Positions 17,652-26,157 of a stretch of 64,000 nt of DNA are shown here, piece after piece (the first letter of the stretch is position 1; every line of letters starts with the position of its first letter). The notes under the pieces are model-generated. The model saw only the letters and a list, made by a program, of their open reading frames with translations, ran no database searches and had not been told where the DNA came from. Made by a program: the position numbers and the translations under genes. This DNA comes from G963720515 sp963720515 (GTDB taxonomy: Bacteria > Actinomycetota > Thermoleophilia > Gaiellales > Gaiellaceae): contig OY970397.1 of the NCBI GenBank assembly GCA_963720515.1, positions 310,001-374,000 of the forward strand, read 5' to 3'.

Positions 17652-17877
17652 CTCGCAGCCGGCTCGCGAGGCTCCACGCCGACACGAGCGTCCAGACGAT
17701 CTCGAGGATCACGAAGCCCCACTGCTCCTCGATCACGGCGGAGACCGCGAGGACCGCGCCGCCGACGAGATTCAGGACGAGGTAGGAGTACGAGCGCTGG
17801 TCGACGTAGCCGAACTGCGCAAGCGCGAAGCCCGCGAGGATCGCGATCGCTCCGACGATCTGAATCACCTCGGCCAT
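17626..17877 (-). CDS. Small membrane protein, CBU_0592-like
   Basis: 83 residues with about three hydrophobic segments (MAEVIQIVGAIAILAGFALAQ; SYLVLNLVGGAVLAVSAVI; GFVILEIVWTLVSAWSL). The Gln-Phe-Gly-Tyr and Tyr-Leu-Val-Leu-Asn-Leu-Val-Gly pattern matches the small CBU_0592-like family, of unknown function. Its 3' end overlaps the convergent zinc-ribbon gene by 26 bp. Confidence 0.7.
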   Translation of the reverse strand: MAEVIQIVGAIAILAGFALAQFGYVDQRSYSYLVLNLVGGAVLAVSAVIEEQWGFVILEIVWTLVSAWSLASRLRARTAESPA

Positions 17878-17921
17878 GCCGGGGATGCTAGTCCCGGGGG
17901 TCACCGGAGTACGATGCGCGC

Positions 17922-18149
17922 GTGATCTACTGCGTCGTGCCCCCGGAGCTCAAGGACGAGCTGTACGACCGGCTCGTCGACCACTACAAGGACAACCCGA
18001 ACGTGACGGTCATCGTCGACCGGCGCACCGGGCCCGACCGCCGCGCGACGAGCGGCCGGCTCGTCGGGGGCAAGCGCCAGATCCGCGACCGCCGGCGCGA
18101 ACGCTTCCCCGGGACCTTCCCGGACACGGACCCACCCGAAGCCGCGTAG
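17922..18149 (+). CDS. Small basic hypothetical protein
   Basis: 75 residues from GTG 17922 (MIYCVVPPELKDELYDRLVDHY...). The C-terminal half is very basic with DRRTGPDRRATSGR and RQIRDRRRERF, a pattern seen in short actinobacterial proteins of unknown function and reminiscent of RR-rich nucleic-acid-binding tails. It starts 44 bp from the divergent small membrane protein gene and precedes the aldehyde dehydrogenase operon by 65 bp. Confidence 0.6.
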   Translation: MIYCVVPPELKDELYDRLVDHYKDNPNVTVIVDRRTGPDRRATSGRLVGGKRQIRDRRRERFPGTFPDTDPPEAA

Positions 18150-18214
18150 CTCTCGCCCCGGTCAGCGCAGCGGCCCGCCGTTAGGATTGCCGGAGAATCT
18201 ACGGGGAGGAAGCT

Positions 18215-19723
18215 TTGGCGACGACGGGCGCGAAGACGTATCAGAACTACATCGGAGGCGAATGGGTGGACGCCTCGAGCGGCGAGACGTTCGAGAGCAC
18301 GAACCCGGCGACGGGCGAGACGATCGGGATCTTCCCGAAGTCCGCCGAGGCGGACGTCGACCGCGCGGTCGAGGCCGCGAAGGACGCCTACGAGTCCTGG
18401 CGCCTCGTGCCCGCGCCGAAGCGCGCCGAGATCCTCTTCCGCGTCGCACAGCACTTCGTCGAGCGCAAGGACGAGCTGACCGAGCTGATGGTCCAGGAGA
18501 TGGGCAAGGTCCGGGCCGAGGCCGGCGGCGACGTCCAGGAAGCGATCGACATGACGTACTACATGGCCGGCGAGGGGCGCCGCATGTTCGGGCACACGAC
18601 CCCGTCGGAGATGCCGGACAAGTTCCAGATGAGCGTCCGCCTGCCGGTCGGCGTCGTCGGCGCGATCACGCCGTGGAACTTCCCGATCGCCATCCCGAGC
18701 TGGAAGATCGCGCCCGCGCTCGTCTGCGGCGACACCGTCGTCTTCAAGCCCGCGACCGACACGCCCGCCCTCGGCGAGCGGTTCGTGGAGATCTTCGAGG
18801 AGGCCGGCCTCCCGCCGGGCGTCCTGAACATCGTCCACGGCGGCGGCGCGACGGTCGGCGAGCGCCTCGTCAAGCATCCGGACGTCCCGCTCATCTCGCT
18901 CACCGGCTCGCGCGAGGTCGGCGTCAAGACGGCGCAGAACGGCGCCGCGCTCCTCAAGCACATCCACCTCGAGCTCGGCGGCAAGAACGCGATCATCGTC
19001 ATGGACGACGCCGACGTCGACCTCGCGGTGGACGGGATCGTCTGGTCGGCGTTCGGCACCTCCGGCCAGCGCTGTACGGCCGCGAGCCGCGTCATCGTCG
19101 GCAAGAAGGTCTACGACGAGCTCGCGTCCAAGCTGGTGGACCGGGCGGAGAAGCTCACGATCGGCTACGGGCTCGAGGAGGGGGTCGAGATCGGCCCGGT
19201 GATCAACAGGAGTGCGCTCGACAAGATCGACTCCTACACGACGATCGGCAAGGACGAGGGCGCGACGCTCCTCACGGGTGGCGAGGTCGCGACGGGCGAC
19301 GGGCTCGACAACGGCTTCTTCTACCGCCCGACGATCTTCGGCGACGTCGAGCCAGACATGCGGATCGCCCAGGAGGAGATCTTCGGGCCGACCACCGCGC
19401 TCATCCGGGCATCGGACATCGACGAGGCGATCCGCGCGGCCAACTCGGTCGAGTTCGGCCTGTCGTCCTCGATCTTCACGGCCGACGTGAACAAGGCGTT
19501 CCGCGCCATGCGCGACCTGCAGACCGGGATCACGTACATCAACGCGGGCACGATCGGCGCCGAGGTGCACCTGCCGTTCGGCGGCACCAAGCAGACCGGC
19601 AACGGCCACCGCGAGGCGGGCCAGGCGGCGCTCGACTTCTACACCGAGTGGAAGTCGATCTACGTCGACTACTCCGGCAAGCTCCAGCGCGCGCAGATCG
19701 ACAACGCCGACGAAGCGCTCTAG
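18215..19723 (+). CDS. NAD(P)-dependent aldehyde dehydrogenase
   Basis: 502 residues. ALDH superfamily hallmarks are TPWNFPIAIPSWKIAPAL, catalytic Glu in LELGGKN (E253) and catalytic Cys in GTSGQRCTAAS (C287), plus EEIFGPTTALI and LPFGGTKQTGNG. The FGTSGQRCTA variant is closer to ALDH7/ketoglutarate-semialdehyde types than to betaine aldehyde dehydrogenases; the substrate is not assigned. The TTG start at 18215 is supported by a good ribosome binding site (GGGGAGGA, 6 nt upstream). The stop codon shares one base with the GTG start of the cupin gene. Confidence 0.9.
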   Translation: MATTGAKTYQNYIGGEWVDASSGETFESTNPATGETIGIFPKSAEADVDRAVEAAKDAYESWRLVPAPKRAEILFRVAQHFVERKDELTELMVQEMGKVRAEAGGDVQEAIDMTYYMAGEGRRMFGHTTPSEMPDKFQMSVRLPVGVVGAITPWNFPIAIPSWKIAPALVCGDTVVFKPATDTPALGERFVEIFEEAGLPPGVLNIVHGGGATVGERLVKHPDVPLISLTGSREVGVKTAQNGAALLKHIHLELGGKNAIIVMDDADVDLAVDGIVWSAFGTSGQRCTAASRVIVGKKVYDELASKLVDRAEKLTIGYGLEEGVEIGPVINRSALDKIDSYTTIGKDEGATLLTGGEVATGDGLDNGFFYRPTIFGDVEPDMRIAQEEIFGPTTALIRASDIDEAIRAANSVEFGLSSSIFTADVNKAFRAMRDLQTGITYINAGTIGAEVHLPFGGTKQTGNGHREAGQAALDFYTEWKSIYVDYSGKLQRAQIDNADEAL

Positions 19724-20085
19724 TGGGCACGCTGCGCAAGATCAACCTGGCCGAGAAGCTCTCCTCGTTCGAGGAGGCCTTCGGGCCGCGGATCATCGGC
19801 CGCTACAACGGCGACAAGATCCAGGTCACGAAGGTGCGCGGCAGCTTCATCTGGCATGCGCACCAGGACACGGACGACCTCATCCTCGTGCTCGATGGGA
19901 AGCTCGTCGTCGAGGCGCGCGACGGGGCGGTCGAGCTCGGGCCGGGCGAGCTGGTCGTCGTGCCCGCGGGCCTCGAGCACCGCACGCGGGCCGAGCCGGA
20001 GGCGCACATCCTCGTCGTCGAGCCTGCCGGAACGCTGAACACCGGCGACTCGGGCGAGGTGGCGGCTCCCGAAGTCGAGATCTAG
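19723..20085 (+). CDS. Cupin-domain protein
   Basis: 120 residues with a single conserved cupin beta-barrel. Motif 1 is WHAHQDTDDLILVLDGKL, where two His and Asp/Glu can bind metal; motif 2 is ELVVVPAGLEHRT with the third His. This matches small mannose-6-phosphate isomerase-like cupins. GTG 19723 overlaps the aldehyde dehydrogenase stop by one base, implying coupling; the metallo-hydrolase gene starts 4 bp after its stop, so the three form one operon. Confidence 0.82.
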   Translation: MGTLRKINLAEKLSSFEEAFGPRIIGRYNGDKIQVTKVRGSFIWHAHQDTDDLILVLDGKLVVEARDGAVELGPGELVVVPAGLEHRTRAEPEAHILVVEPAGTLNTGDSGEVAAPEVEI

Positions 20086-20088
20086 TTC

Positions 20089-20841
20089 GTGGAGCTCCGC
20101 CTCCTGGGGACCGGGGGGTGGATGGCGACGGACCGCCGCGAGACGGCGTGCTACTACCTCCGCGACGGCGCCGATGTCCTGCTCCTCGACGCGGGAAGCG
20201 GCATGCGCCGCCTCGTCACGGAGCCGGCGCTCCTCGACGGGGTCGAGCGGCTCTACGTCGCCCTCAGCCATTTCCACCTCGACCACGTGAACGGCCTCAT
20301 CACGCTGCCCGCGCTCCAGCGGCTCGAGACGCGCGAGGTGTGGGCGCCCGGGCGCGTGGTCGCGGGGATGCCGGCCGAGGACGTGATCGCCGCGCTCCTC
20401 GGCCCGCCGTTCCTCGCCGCGACCGCCGCGGAAGCGCTCCGGACGTTCGTCACCGGGGTGCGGGAGCTCGACGGCACGGTCGAGATCGGGCCGTTCACGG
20501 TCGAGACGCGCGTCCAGCCGAAGCACACGTGCCCGACGGTCGCGATGCGCGTGAACGGCGAGCTCGCCTACTGCACGGATACCGCCTACGACCCCGAGAA
20601 CGCGGCGTTCGCCCGCGGCGTCGCCGTCCTGCTCCACGAGGCCTACCACGCGGCCGACGAGACGGATGACCCGATCCACTCCGCCGCCGGGGAGGCCGCG
20701 CGCATCGCCGCCGCGGCCGAGGTCGAGCGGCTCGTGATCTGCCACGCCGACCCGAAGCTTGCCGACGACGAGGAGCTCGTCCGCTTCGCGCGGCCGCACT
20801 TCGAGGCGGTCGAGGTCGGGCGCGACGGCGCCGTGCTCTAG
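20089..20841 (+). CDS. Metallo-beta-lactamase-fold hydrolase
   Basis: 250 residues. The zinc motif HFHLDH (H61, H63, D65, H66) and later His/Asp ligands (HTCPTVAMR, YCTDTAYDP, CHADPKL) match the RNase Z/phosphodiesterase-like branch of the fold. It lacks the exosite arm of classical RNase Z, so a phosphodiesterase or hydrolase role is more likely than tRNA 3' processing. GTG start; third gene of the aldehyde dehydrogenase-cupin operon. Confidence 0.82.
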   Translation: MELRLLGTGGWMATDRRETACYYLRDGADVLLLDAGSGMRRLVTEPALLDGVERLYVALSHFHLDHVNGLITLPALQRLETREVWAPGRVVAGMPAEDVIAALLGPPFLAATAAEALRTFVTGVRELDGTVEIGPFTVETRVQPKHTCPTVAMRVNGELAYCTDTAYDPENAAFARGVAVLLHEAYHAADETDDPIHSAAGEAARIAAAAEVERLVICHADPKLADDEELVRFARPHFEAVEVGRDGAVL

Positions 20842-20889
20842 GAGCGGATAATCCCACGCGCCCGCCGCGGATCGCGTATACGTCACCCC

Positions 20890-21198
20890 GTGAACCGCAA
20901 GCTCGTCGTCTTCGTCCCCCGCGAGGCGCTCGATCCGGTGCGCGAGGCCCTTTTCGCGGCCGGCGCGGGTCGCATCGGCGACTACGAGCACTGCTCGTGG
21001 TACACGGCCGGAACGGGCACGTTCCACGGGGGCGAGTCGACCGATCCGTCGGTCGGGGAGAAGGGCCGGGAGCAGCGCGTCTCGGAGCTCCGCCTCGAGA
21101 CGGTCTACCCCGAGGAGCTCCACGACGACGTGATCGCCGCGCTCCGGGCCGCGCATCCGTACGAGGAGCCGGCCTTCGACGTGTACCAGCTCCTGTGA
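20890..21198 (+). CDS. Stand-alone NIF3/YqfO insert-domain protein
   Basis: 102 residues from GTG 20890. VPREALDPVREALFAAGAG, GDYEHCSWYTAGTGTF and HPYEEPAFDVYQL match the CutA-like insert domain of YqfO/NIF3 proteins, here without the flanking NIF3 catalytic-like halves. Stand-alone versions exist in several bacteria; function unknown. The stop overlaps the RNase H start by four bases (GTGA). Confidence 0.75.
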   Translation: MNRKLVVFVPREALDPVREALFAAGAGRIGDYEHCSWYTAGTGTFHGGESTDPSVGEKGREQRVSELRLETVYPEELHDDVIAALRAAHPYEEPAFDVYQLL

Positions 21199-21596
21199 GG
21201 GCGAAGCTCTGGACGGACGGCGGGGCCCGCGGGAACCCCGGCCCGGCCGCGTACGGCTACGTGCTCGAGGCCGAGGACGGCACGGTGCTCGACGCGCGCG
21301 GCGAGGCGATCGGCGTTGCGACGAACAACGTCGCCGAGTACAGCGCCCTCGTCGCGGGCCTCGAGAAGGCGGCCGACCTCGGCGTCACCGACCTCGAGGT
21401 CGTCTCCGACTCGGAGCTCCTCGTGAAGCAGATGACCGGCGAGTACCGCGTGAAGAACGAGACGCTGGCCGAGCTCAACGAGGACGCGGAGCGCCTCGCG
21501 CGCCGGGTAGGGCGGGTGCGCTACACCGCCGTCCGGCGCGAGCACAACGAGCTCGCAGACCGCCTCGTGAACGAAGCGCTGGACGCGGCGGGCTAA
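21195..21596 (+). CDS. rnhA: Ribonuclease HI-family protein
   Basis: 133 residues. The DEDD active site is intact: D8 in TDGGARGNPGPAAYG, E48 in NNVAEYSAL, D72 in SDSELLVKQM and D122 in ADRLVNEA. It would hydrolyse RNA in RNA-DNA hybrids. The sequence is of the short archaeal/actinobacterial type (as in the N-terminal half of Rv2228c) rather than E. coli RnhA, lacking the basic protrusion. GTG 21195 overlaps the upstream stop as GTGA. Confidence 0.88.
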   Translation: MRAKLWTDGGARGNPGPAAYGYVLEAEDGTVLDARGEAIGVATNNVAEYSALVAGLEKAADLGVTDLEVVSDSELLVKQMTGEYRVKNETLAELNEDAERLARRVGRVRYTAVRREHNELADRLVNEALDAAG

Positions 21597-21627
21597 CGGA
21601 AACCCGCAGCTATACTCGGAGACTTAC

Positions 21628-21701
21628 GCGGATGTAGCTCAGTTGGCTAGAGCGTCTGCTTGCCATGCAGAAGGTCGAGGGTTCGAGTCCCTTCATCCGC
21701 T
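21628..21701 (+). tRNA. trnG: tRNA-Gly (GCC anticodon)
   Basis: 74 nt. The acceptor GCGGATG pairs with CATCCGC, the D arm is GCTC...GAGC, the anticodon loop TTGCCAT gives GCC, the T arm is GAGGG/CCCTT with a TTCGAGT loop, and the discriminator is U, as expected for Gly. CCA is not encoded. A degenerate copy at 25902-25970 suggests this gene served as the attachment site for a mobile element now occupying 21.7-25.9 kb. Confidence 0.95.
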
Positions 21702-21709
21702 TCCCGGAA

Positions 21710-21730
21710 AGGCCTGCGTATCGCAGGCCT
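21710..21730 (+). terminator. Terminator after tRNA-Gly
   Basis: A 9-bp perfect stem AGGCCTGCG / CGCAGGCCT with a TAT loop, followed by CTGTTGTCT, 8 bp after the tRNA end. Confidence 0.8.
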
Positions 21731-21878
21731 CTGTTGTCTAGGGGATGGGTCGGGGGTAGGTCAGCGTCTGGGTCAGCATCGGTGCCGAATCGCGGCGAGG
21801 TACGACCGACCCGCGCTCTAGCCTCGCCGATCCGCGCATGCAGAGGGCTGCGTCGCGCCGCGTCGAAACGTGGTCGGC

Positions 21879-22400
21879 ATGGATTGGTCTACCGCAGCCC
21901 TCGCTGCGGTTGCTGCGTTCGCGGGTGTGGCAGGCGGAGCCGTGGGAGGGTATTTCGGTTTTCTGGGCGCTCGGACGCAGGCGCGTGTGGGGGTGTTGCA
22001 AATCGAGGCAGGGCAGGAGGACCGTCGCGCTGCCACCGCAGAGGAACGTCTACGCAACCGCCAGACGACGTATCAACGGCTGCTTGAAGCGGACAGCCGG
22101 ATGCGGATACGCATGATTTCCGACAGGCCGTTCGACCGTGATGAGTACGACGCGTGGACGATGGACACCAGCGGACTTGCCGATGCCGTCCGGGTCATCG
22201 GAACGGCAGAGGCCGCAGAGGCAGCCCAGGGGCTGATCGACGCCCACGCCACCGTGTACGCCACGTTCGTGGCCATGGAGGATGAGGGCCCGTTCGATCA
22301 GCGGATGCGCGTTGCGCACCAAGCGTTCATGGACCAGCGCCTGGCCGCCCGGCGTGAACTGATATCCGCCATGCGTGCTGATGTCGCTCCCAATCTCTAG
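21879..22400 (+). CDS. Hypothetical membrane-anchored protein in island
   Basis: 173 residues. One N-terminal membrane helix (MDWSTAALAAVAAFAGVAGGAVGGYFGFLGA) precedes a soluble, charged, helical domain with EERLRNRQTTYQRLL and GTAEAAEAAQGLIDAHATVYATF, probably a coiled coil. Similar architecture (TM + coiled coil) is frequent in phage or island-borne proteins of unknown function. Base composition is lower in GC than the backbone (about 60% in a hand-counted 60-base stretch). A GTG start three codons upstream is possible. Confidence 0.65.
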   Translation: MDWSTAALAAVAAFAGVAGGAVGGYFGFLGARTQARVGVLQIEAGQEDRRAATAEERLRNRQTTYQRLLEADSRMRIRMISDRPFDRDEYDAWTMDTSGLADAVRVIGTAEAAEAAQGLIDAHATVYATFVAMEDEGPFDQRMRVAHQAFMDQRLAARRELISAMRADVAPNL

Positions 22401-22550
22401 CGGTTAGAAGCGACTGCGGCTGCGTTCTCGTCGTAGAACGCGGGGCTGTTCGCGATGTAGACGGCGTCCGATTCCTCGTTCGGCGGCAGCGTCCAAAGGA
22501 AGACGGGGTGGGACGTTGCGAGCGACGTCTGAAAGGGACCGCCATGGGTA
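22397..22550 (-). pseudogene. Possible C-terminal remnant of a secreted/Ig-like protein
   Basis: The minus strand encodes a short protein-like stretch (PVFLWTLPPNEESDAVYIAN, then SPAFYDENAAA) ending in a TAG at 22397-22399. The pattern resembles domains of actinobacterial secreted proteins, while the frame upstream is incoherent. There is no start and no complete domain, so it is treated as a gene remnant. The rest of the gap up to the glycosidase shows nothing else clear. Confidence 0.3.
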
Positions 22551-22640
22551 ATGCTCGAGGTGTGGTCACCGCCTTTCGAGTGCCCATCGTGCAAGGGGCG
22601 AGGCTGCGGCGCGCCTGAACGCCCACCGTGGGAGGACAAC

Positions 22641-24665
22641 ATGCTTTCCCGTTCACGCACCGCATTAATCGCAGTTGGGGTCCTGATCATGTCCTTGGTG
22701 CCAGCCGGTGCCGTCTCGGCGGACCAGGCGACCGCAGTCACAGGCCAGTCCGCGCACGGCAACGCGGCGCCGGCTCACCCGACGTATCTCAACTCGGCCC
22801 AGCCGGTCGCGAAGCGCGTCAAGGATCTGCTCGGCCGCATGACGCTGGAGGAGAAGATCGGCCAGATGACGCAGGCCGAGCGTGGTGCCGTCGCCGGCGA
22901 CCCGACCCAGATCGCCACGCTGAGGCTGGGTTCGGTGCTGTCCGGCGGTGGGTCTACGCCGACGCCCAACACGCCCGCCGCCTGGGTCGACATGGTCAAC
23001 GAGTTCCAGAGCCAGGCGCTCAGCACACGCCTGGGTATCCCAATCATCTACGGCATCGACGCCGTCCACGGGCACGGCAACGTCTACGGCGCCACGGTCT
23101 TCCCGCACAACATCGGCCTCGGCGCCACCCGCGACCCATCCCTCGTGAAGAAGGTCGGGAAGGCCACCGCGGAGGAGGTAAGGGCGACCGGAATCCCGTG
23201 GAGCTTCGGGCCGTGCGTGTGTGTCGCCCGAGACGAGCGATGGGGCCGCACGTACGAGAGCTTCGGCGAGGACCCGAGGCTGGTCTCCGAGATGGAGACG
23301 ATCATCGACGGCCTGCAGGGGAATGGGCGCGCGCCGATCTCAGCCGACCATGTCCTGGCTACCGCGAAGCACTATGCGGGTGACGGCGACACCGAGTACG
23401 ACTACGCGGCCGCAGCCGCCAACGTGGGCCAGCCGTGGTACCTGCAGCGGTACACGATCGACCAGGGCATCACGGTGACGAGTCGCGACGAGTTCGCGAA
23501 GATCGACTTGGCGCCCTACACAACAGCGATCAGGCGGCACGGCGTGCGCAGCGTCATGCCGTCGTTCTCCAGCGTCGACTGGATCGAAGACGGGGTGGGT
23601 GACCCGATCAAGATGCACGCACACCATGAGCTGATCACCGACGTGCTCAAGGGTCAGTACCACTTCCACGGTTTCGTCATCTCGGACTGGGAGGGGATTC
23701 ACCAGATTCCTGACCCCGCCAACCCCGGAAATGGGGGCCTGACCCCGTACAAGGTGCGAGTCGGAGTGAACGCCGGCACCGATATGTTCATGGAGCCCTT
23801 CAGCGCCCAGCAGTTCGAGCAGCTGCTGCTTGCTGAGGTCAACGCCGGACGGGTCAGCCAGGCACGTATCGACGACGCGGTCAGCCGCATCCTCGAGGCC
23901 AAGTTCGAACTCGGCCTCTTCGAGCACCCGTTCGCCTCGGCGGACAACATCGACCAGGTGGGCAGCGCGGCGCACCGTGCGATCGCACGGCAAGCAGTGG
24001 CGGAATCCCAGGTGCTGCTGAAGAACAGCGGCCACGCCCTGCCGCTGTCTCCCAATGCGAACATCTACGTCGCTGGTCGCAACGCCGACAACATCGGCAA
24101 CCAGGCCGGCGGCTGGACGATCCAGTGGCAGGGTGCCTCCGGCGACATCATTCCCGGCACCACCATCCTCGAAGGCATCAAGGAGGTCGCGCCTAAGGCG
24201 ACGGTCAACTACAGCATCGATGCATCGGCGCCGATGACCGGCGCGGATGTCGGCGTCGTCGTGGTCGGGGAGACGCCATATGCCGAGGGGTACGGGGACG
24301 TCGGCGGGCCGGAGTGCGGCTTCTGCACCCCGGCGCAGCTGGAGGAGAAGTCCCTTTCCCTACAGCCCGGTGACAAGGCAGTCATCGACAAGGTGTGCGA
24401 TGCGATCGAGACTTGCGTGGTGCTGGTGGTATCCGGTCGCCCGCAGGTGCTCACCGACCAGCTCGGCAAGATGAACGCACTGGTTGCCTCGTGGCTGCCG
24501 GGCAGCGAAGGTGCCGGGGTCGCGGATGTGCTCTTCGGTAAGCGGCCCTTCACGGGCAAGCTGCCGATGACCTGGCCGCGCACCGAAGCGCAGGTGCCGA
24601 TCAACATCGGCGACTCGGACTACGACCCCCTCTTCCGGTACGGCTGGGGGTTGAGCACGCGCTAG
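22641..24665 (+). CDS. Secreted GH3 beta-glucosidase
   Basis: 674 residues. Sec signal peptide (MLSRSRTALIAVGVLIMSLVPAGAVSA), then the GH3 TIM-barrel domain (RMTLEEKIGQMTQAERGAV; GIDAVHGHGNVYGATVFPHN; ATAKHYAGDGDT) with nucleophile D349 in GFVISDWEG, and the alpha/beta sandwich domain with probable acid/base E544 in GETPYAEGYGD. It most resembles ExoI-type exo-beta-glucosidases acting on beta-glucans or cello-oligosaccharides. A good ribosome binding site (GGGAGGAC) supports ATG 22641. Codon use has more A/T-ending codons than neighbours, consistent with acquisition by transfer. Confidence 0.92.
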   Translation: MLSRSRTALIAVGVLIMSLVPAGAVSADQATAVTGQSAHGNAAPAHPTYLNSAQPVAKRVKDLLGRMTLEEKIGQMTQAERGAVAGDPTQIATLRLGSVLSGGGSTPTPNTPAAWVDMVNEFQSQALSTRLGIPIIYGIDAVHGHGNVYGATVFPHNIGLGATRDPSLVKKVGKATAEEVRATGIPWSFGPCVCVARDERWGRTYESFGEDPRLVSEMETIIDGLQGNGRAPISADHVLATAKHYAGDGDTEYDYAAAAANVGQPWYLQRYTIDQGITVTSRDEFAKIDLAPYTTAIRRHGVRSVMPSFSSVDWIEDGVGDPIKMHAHHELITDVLKGQYHFHGFVISDWEGIHQIPDPANPGNGGLTPYKVRVGVNAGTDMFMEPFSAQQFEQLLLAEVNAGRVSQARIDDAVSRILEAKFELGLFEHPFASADNIDQVGSAAHRAIARQAVAESQVLLKNSGHALPLSPNANIYVAGRNADNIGNQAGGWTIQWQGASGDIIPGTTILEGIKEVAPKATVNYSIDASAPMTGADVGVVVVGETPYAEGYGDVGGPECGFCTPAQLEEKSLSLQPGDKAVIDKVCDAIETCVVLVVSGRPQVLTDQLGKMNALVASWLPGSEGAGVADVLFGKRPFTGKLPMTWPRTEAQVPINIGDSDYDPLFRYGWGLSTR

Positions 24666-24685
24666 CTCTACTGACAAGGAAAACG

Positions 24686-24735
24686 GGGCGGGTGAGACCG
24701 AGTCCCGAAGGTGGAACAACTCGGCTCGCCCGCCC
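24686..24735. terminator. Bidirectional terminator hairpin
   Basis: A long imperfect inverted repeat (GGGCGGGTGAGACCGAGT against ACTCGGCTCGCCCGCCC; one mismatch and one bulge) lies between the convergent glycosidase and RDD genes. It is flanked by an A-rich run on the left and TCTCATT on the right, fitting termination on both strands. Confidence 0.7.
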
Positions 24736-24740
24736 TCTCA

Positions 24741-25667
24741 TTACGCGTCGTCGTACAGGACAACGGTTCCCGCGAGGAAGTCCGGGAGCCCGCGTCGCCG
24801 CTCGGTGAACAGCACGGGGATGAAGCCGGCGAACAGGGGCACGATCGCGAGCACGAGCCCGACAAGGCGCACGAGCGATCGACCGATCGAGGGAGGCTCG
24901 CCGGTGGGGTCGTGAACACGCACTCGGAGTAGTCGCATCCCCGGCGTCTGTCCGGCGGAGCTCCAGAAGAGGACGAAATAAGTGCCCGTGATCAGCGCCC
25001 AGCCGGAGGCCAGCAGGGCGCCGGCGAGCCACGCCGGCCGCAGGCCCCCGACCAGCGAGGCGATGAGTGCGGCGATGCCGACGACCGACATGAAGAGGAC
25101 GAGCGTCAGCGCTGCATCGGTTGCCAGCGCGATAGCGCGTGTCGCGACCCCCCCGTAGATCGAGCGCTCGGCTCGTGCGGGACGGCGGACGACCTGCTCG
25201 GCTCGGTCGTCGAGTCGCGCGGCGGAGGCACGAGCCCCGGCGACCACCTCGTCGGCAAGACCGGTTGTCTGCCGGGCGATCGCGTCCCGGAGCTCCGGAC
25301 TCGACGCGACATGGCGCAGAGCGCGCTGCGTCTCGTCGCTCGTGAGCACTCTGTCCGTGAGCTCGAGCGTCTTCGGGCTCCCCAGAGCGGCGGTCATGAG
25401 GCGCTCCAACTCTCCGCTTTCGGCAAGCTCGGCGACGATGCGCTCGATGACGCGGTTGCGGACCATCGAACGCGCGATCTCCTCCGGCAGCGAACCCGCG
25501 AGCGCCCGGTCGAGAACGCGAACGATCTCGGGCGCGGTCAAGACTTCGTCTACGGCATCCTCGAGTGGGCCCCGCCATGCGCGCGCCGCCGCACGTGCCG
25601 GGAAGAAGGCGGCGCGCCCGGCCGCGTCGGCAAGCCCCGAGCGCTGCTCATCGTCGTTCGACGACAT
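24741..25667 (-). CDS. RDD-family membrane protein
   Basis: 308 residues. The N-terminal ~170 residues are soluble and helical with repeated short segments (VLDRALAGSLPEEIARSMV, LERLMTAALGSPKTLELTDR). The C-terminal RDD domain has about four membrane helices, including the Arg and Asp positions RAIALATDAALTLV and GQTPGMRLLRVRVHDPTGEPPS. RDD proteins include poorly characterised transporters. Start at ATG 25667. The composition looks native, unlike the glycosidase gene next to it. Confidence 0.82.
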   Translation of the reverse strand: MSSNDDEQRSGLADAAGRAAFFPARAAARAWRGPLEDAVDEVLTAPEIVRVLDRALAGSLPEEIARSMVRNRVIERIVAELAESGELERLMTAALGSPKTLELTDRVLTSDETQRALRHVASSPELRDAIARQTTGLADEVVAGARASAARLDDRAEQVVRRPARAERSIYGGVATRAIALATDAALTLVLFMSVVGIAALIASLVGGLRPAWLAGALLASGWALITGTYFVLFWSSAGQTPGMRLLRVRVHDPTGEPPSIGRSLVRLVGLVLAIVPLFAGFIPVLFTERRRGLPDFLAGTVVLYDDA

Positions 25668-25710
25668 GACGCGCAGTATCGCCTGTCGCGTCGGCGCTCT
25701 CCACCGGTAG

Positions 25711-25887
25711 CTGACGCACGAGGGTGCGAAGAAGCGGGCCGAGCGTGAGCGCGCCGCCGGGATCGAGCCCGACGACGACGCGGCCCGCTGGCTCGACCAG
25801 CACGACCCGAAGCCGGGGCCGCGGCCGAAGAAGTTCAAGTCGAAGGAGCTCCACCGCTGGCGGCAGCGGCAGAAGCGCGGCGAATAA
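25711..25887 (+). pseudogene. Broken copy of the small basic protein gene at 28717-28905
   Basis: The encoded 58 residues share RAExERAAG, the acidic DDDAAR/DDDASR patch, WLDxHDPKP and an identical KKFKSKELHRWRQRQ block with the intact 62-aa protein at 28717-28905. The copy has no ATG/GTG/TTG: the CACCGG stretch that follows ATGAAG in the intact gene is here preceded by CTC and followed at once by an in-frame TAG (25708-25710). It could only begin at CTG. It is probably a degraded duplicate, lying just inside the right boundary of the tRNA-Gly island. Confidence 0.65.
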
Positions 25888-25901
25888 CGCGGGGATCCGC
25901 G

Positions 25902-25970
25902 CGCGACGTAGCTGGCTAGAGCGTCTGCTTGCCATGCAGAAGGTCGTGAGTTCGAGTCCCTTCATCCGCT
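25902..25970 (+). repeat. Degenerate tRNA-Gly copy, probable attR-like boundary
   Basis: From the D arm onward this matches the tRNA-Gly at 21628-21701: TGGCTAGAGCGTCTGC through GCAGAAGGTCG is identical, as is the 3' end TTCGAGTCCCTTCATCCGCT. It lacks five bases in the D loop (CAGTT), has T-stem mismatches (GTGAG versus GAGGG) and an acceptor 5' strand that does not pair. It cannot be a functional tRNA. An imperfect duplication of a tRNA gene 4.2 kb from the intact gene is the usual scar of tRNA-targeted integration. Confidence 0.75.
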
Positions 25971-26157
25971 CCTCGAGACCTGGCAGAAACGGCGGGTTTT
26001 CGTTGGCCGCTTGAGTGGCGCGCCGAGCGCCGCCGGTCAGGTCTTTGCTGTGGCGGATCTCCTCAGCCGACGGGGCCTCGAACCTCCCAGCGAGGCACTT
26101 GTCGCGTCGTCGCGTGACGCGTAGAAACGCCGTGATTGGGAGAAAGGGACGATCCTC

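Noticed and set aside
21738..22001. A minus-strand ORF beside tRNA-Gly as an integrase C-terminus
   Set aside because: Only the last dozen residues look faintly integrase-like; no catalytic Arg-His-Arg-Tyr motif is present.
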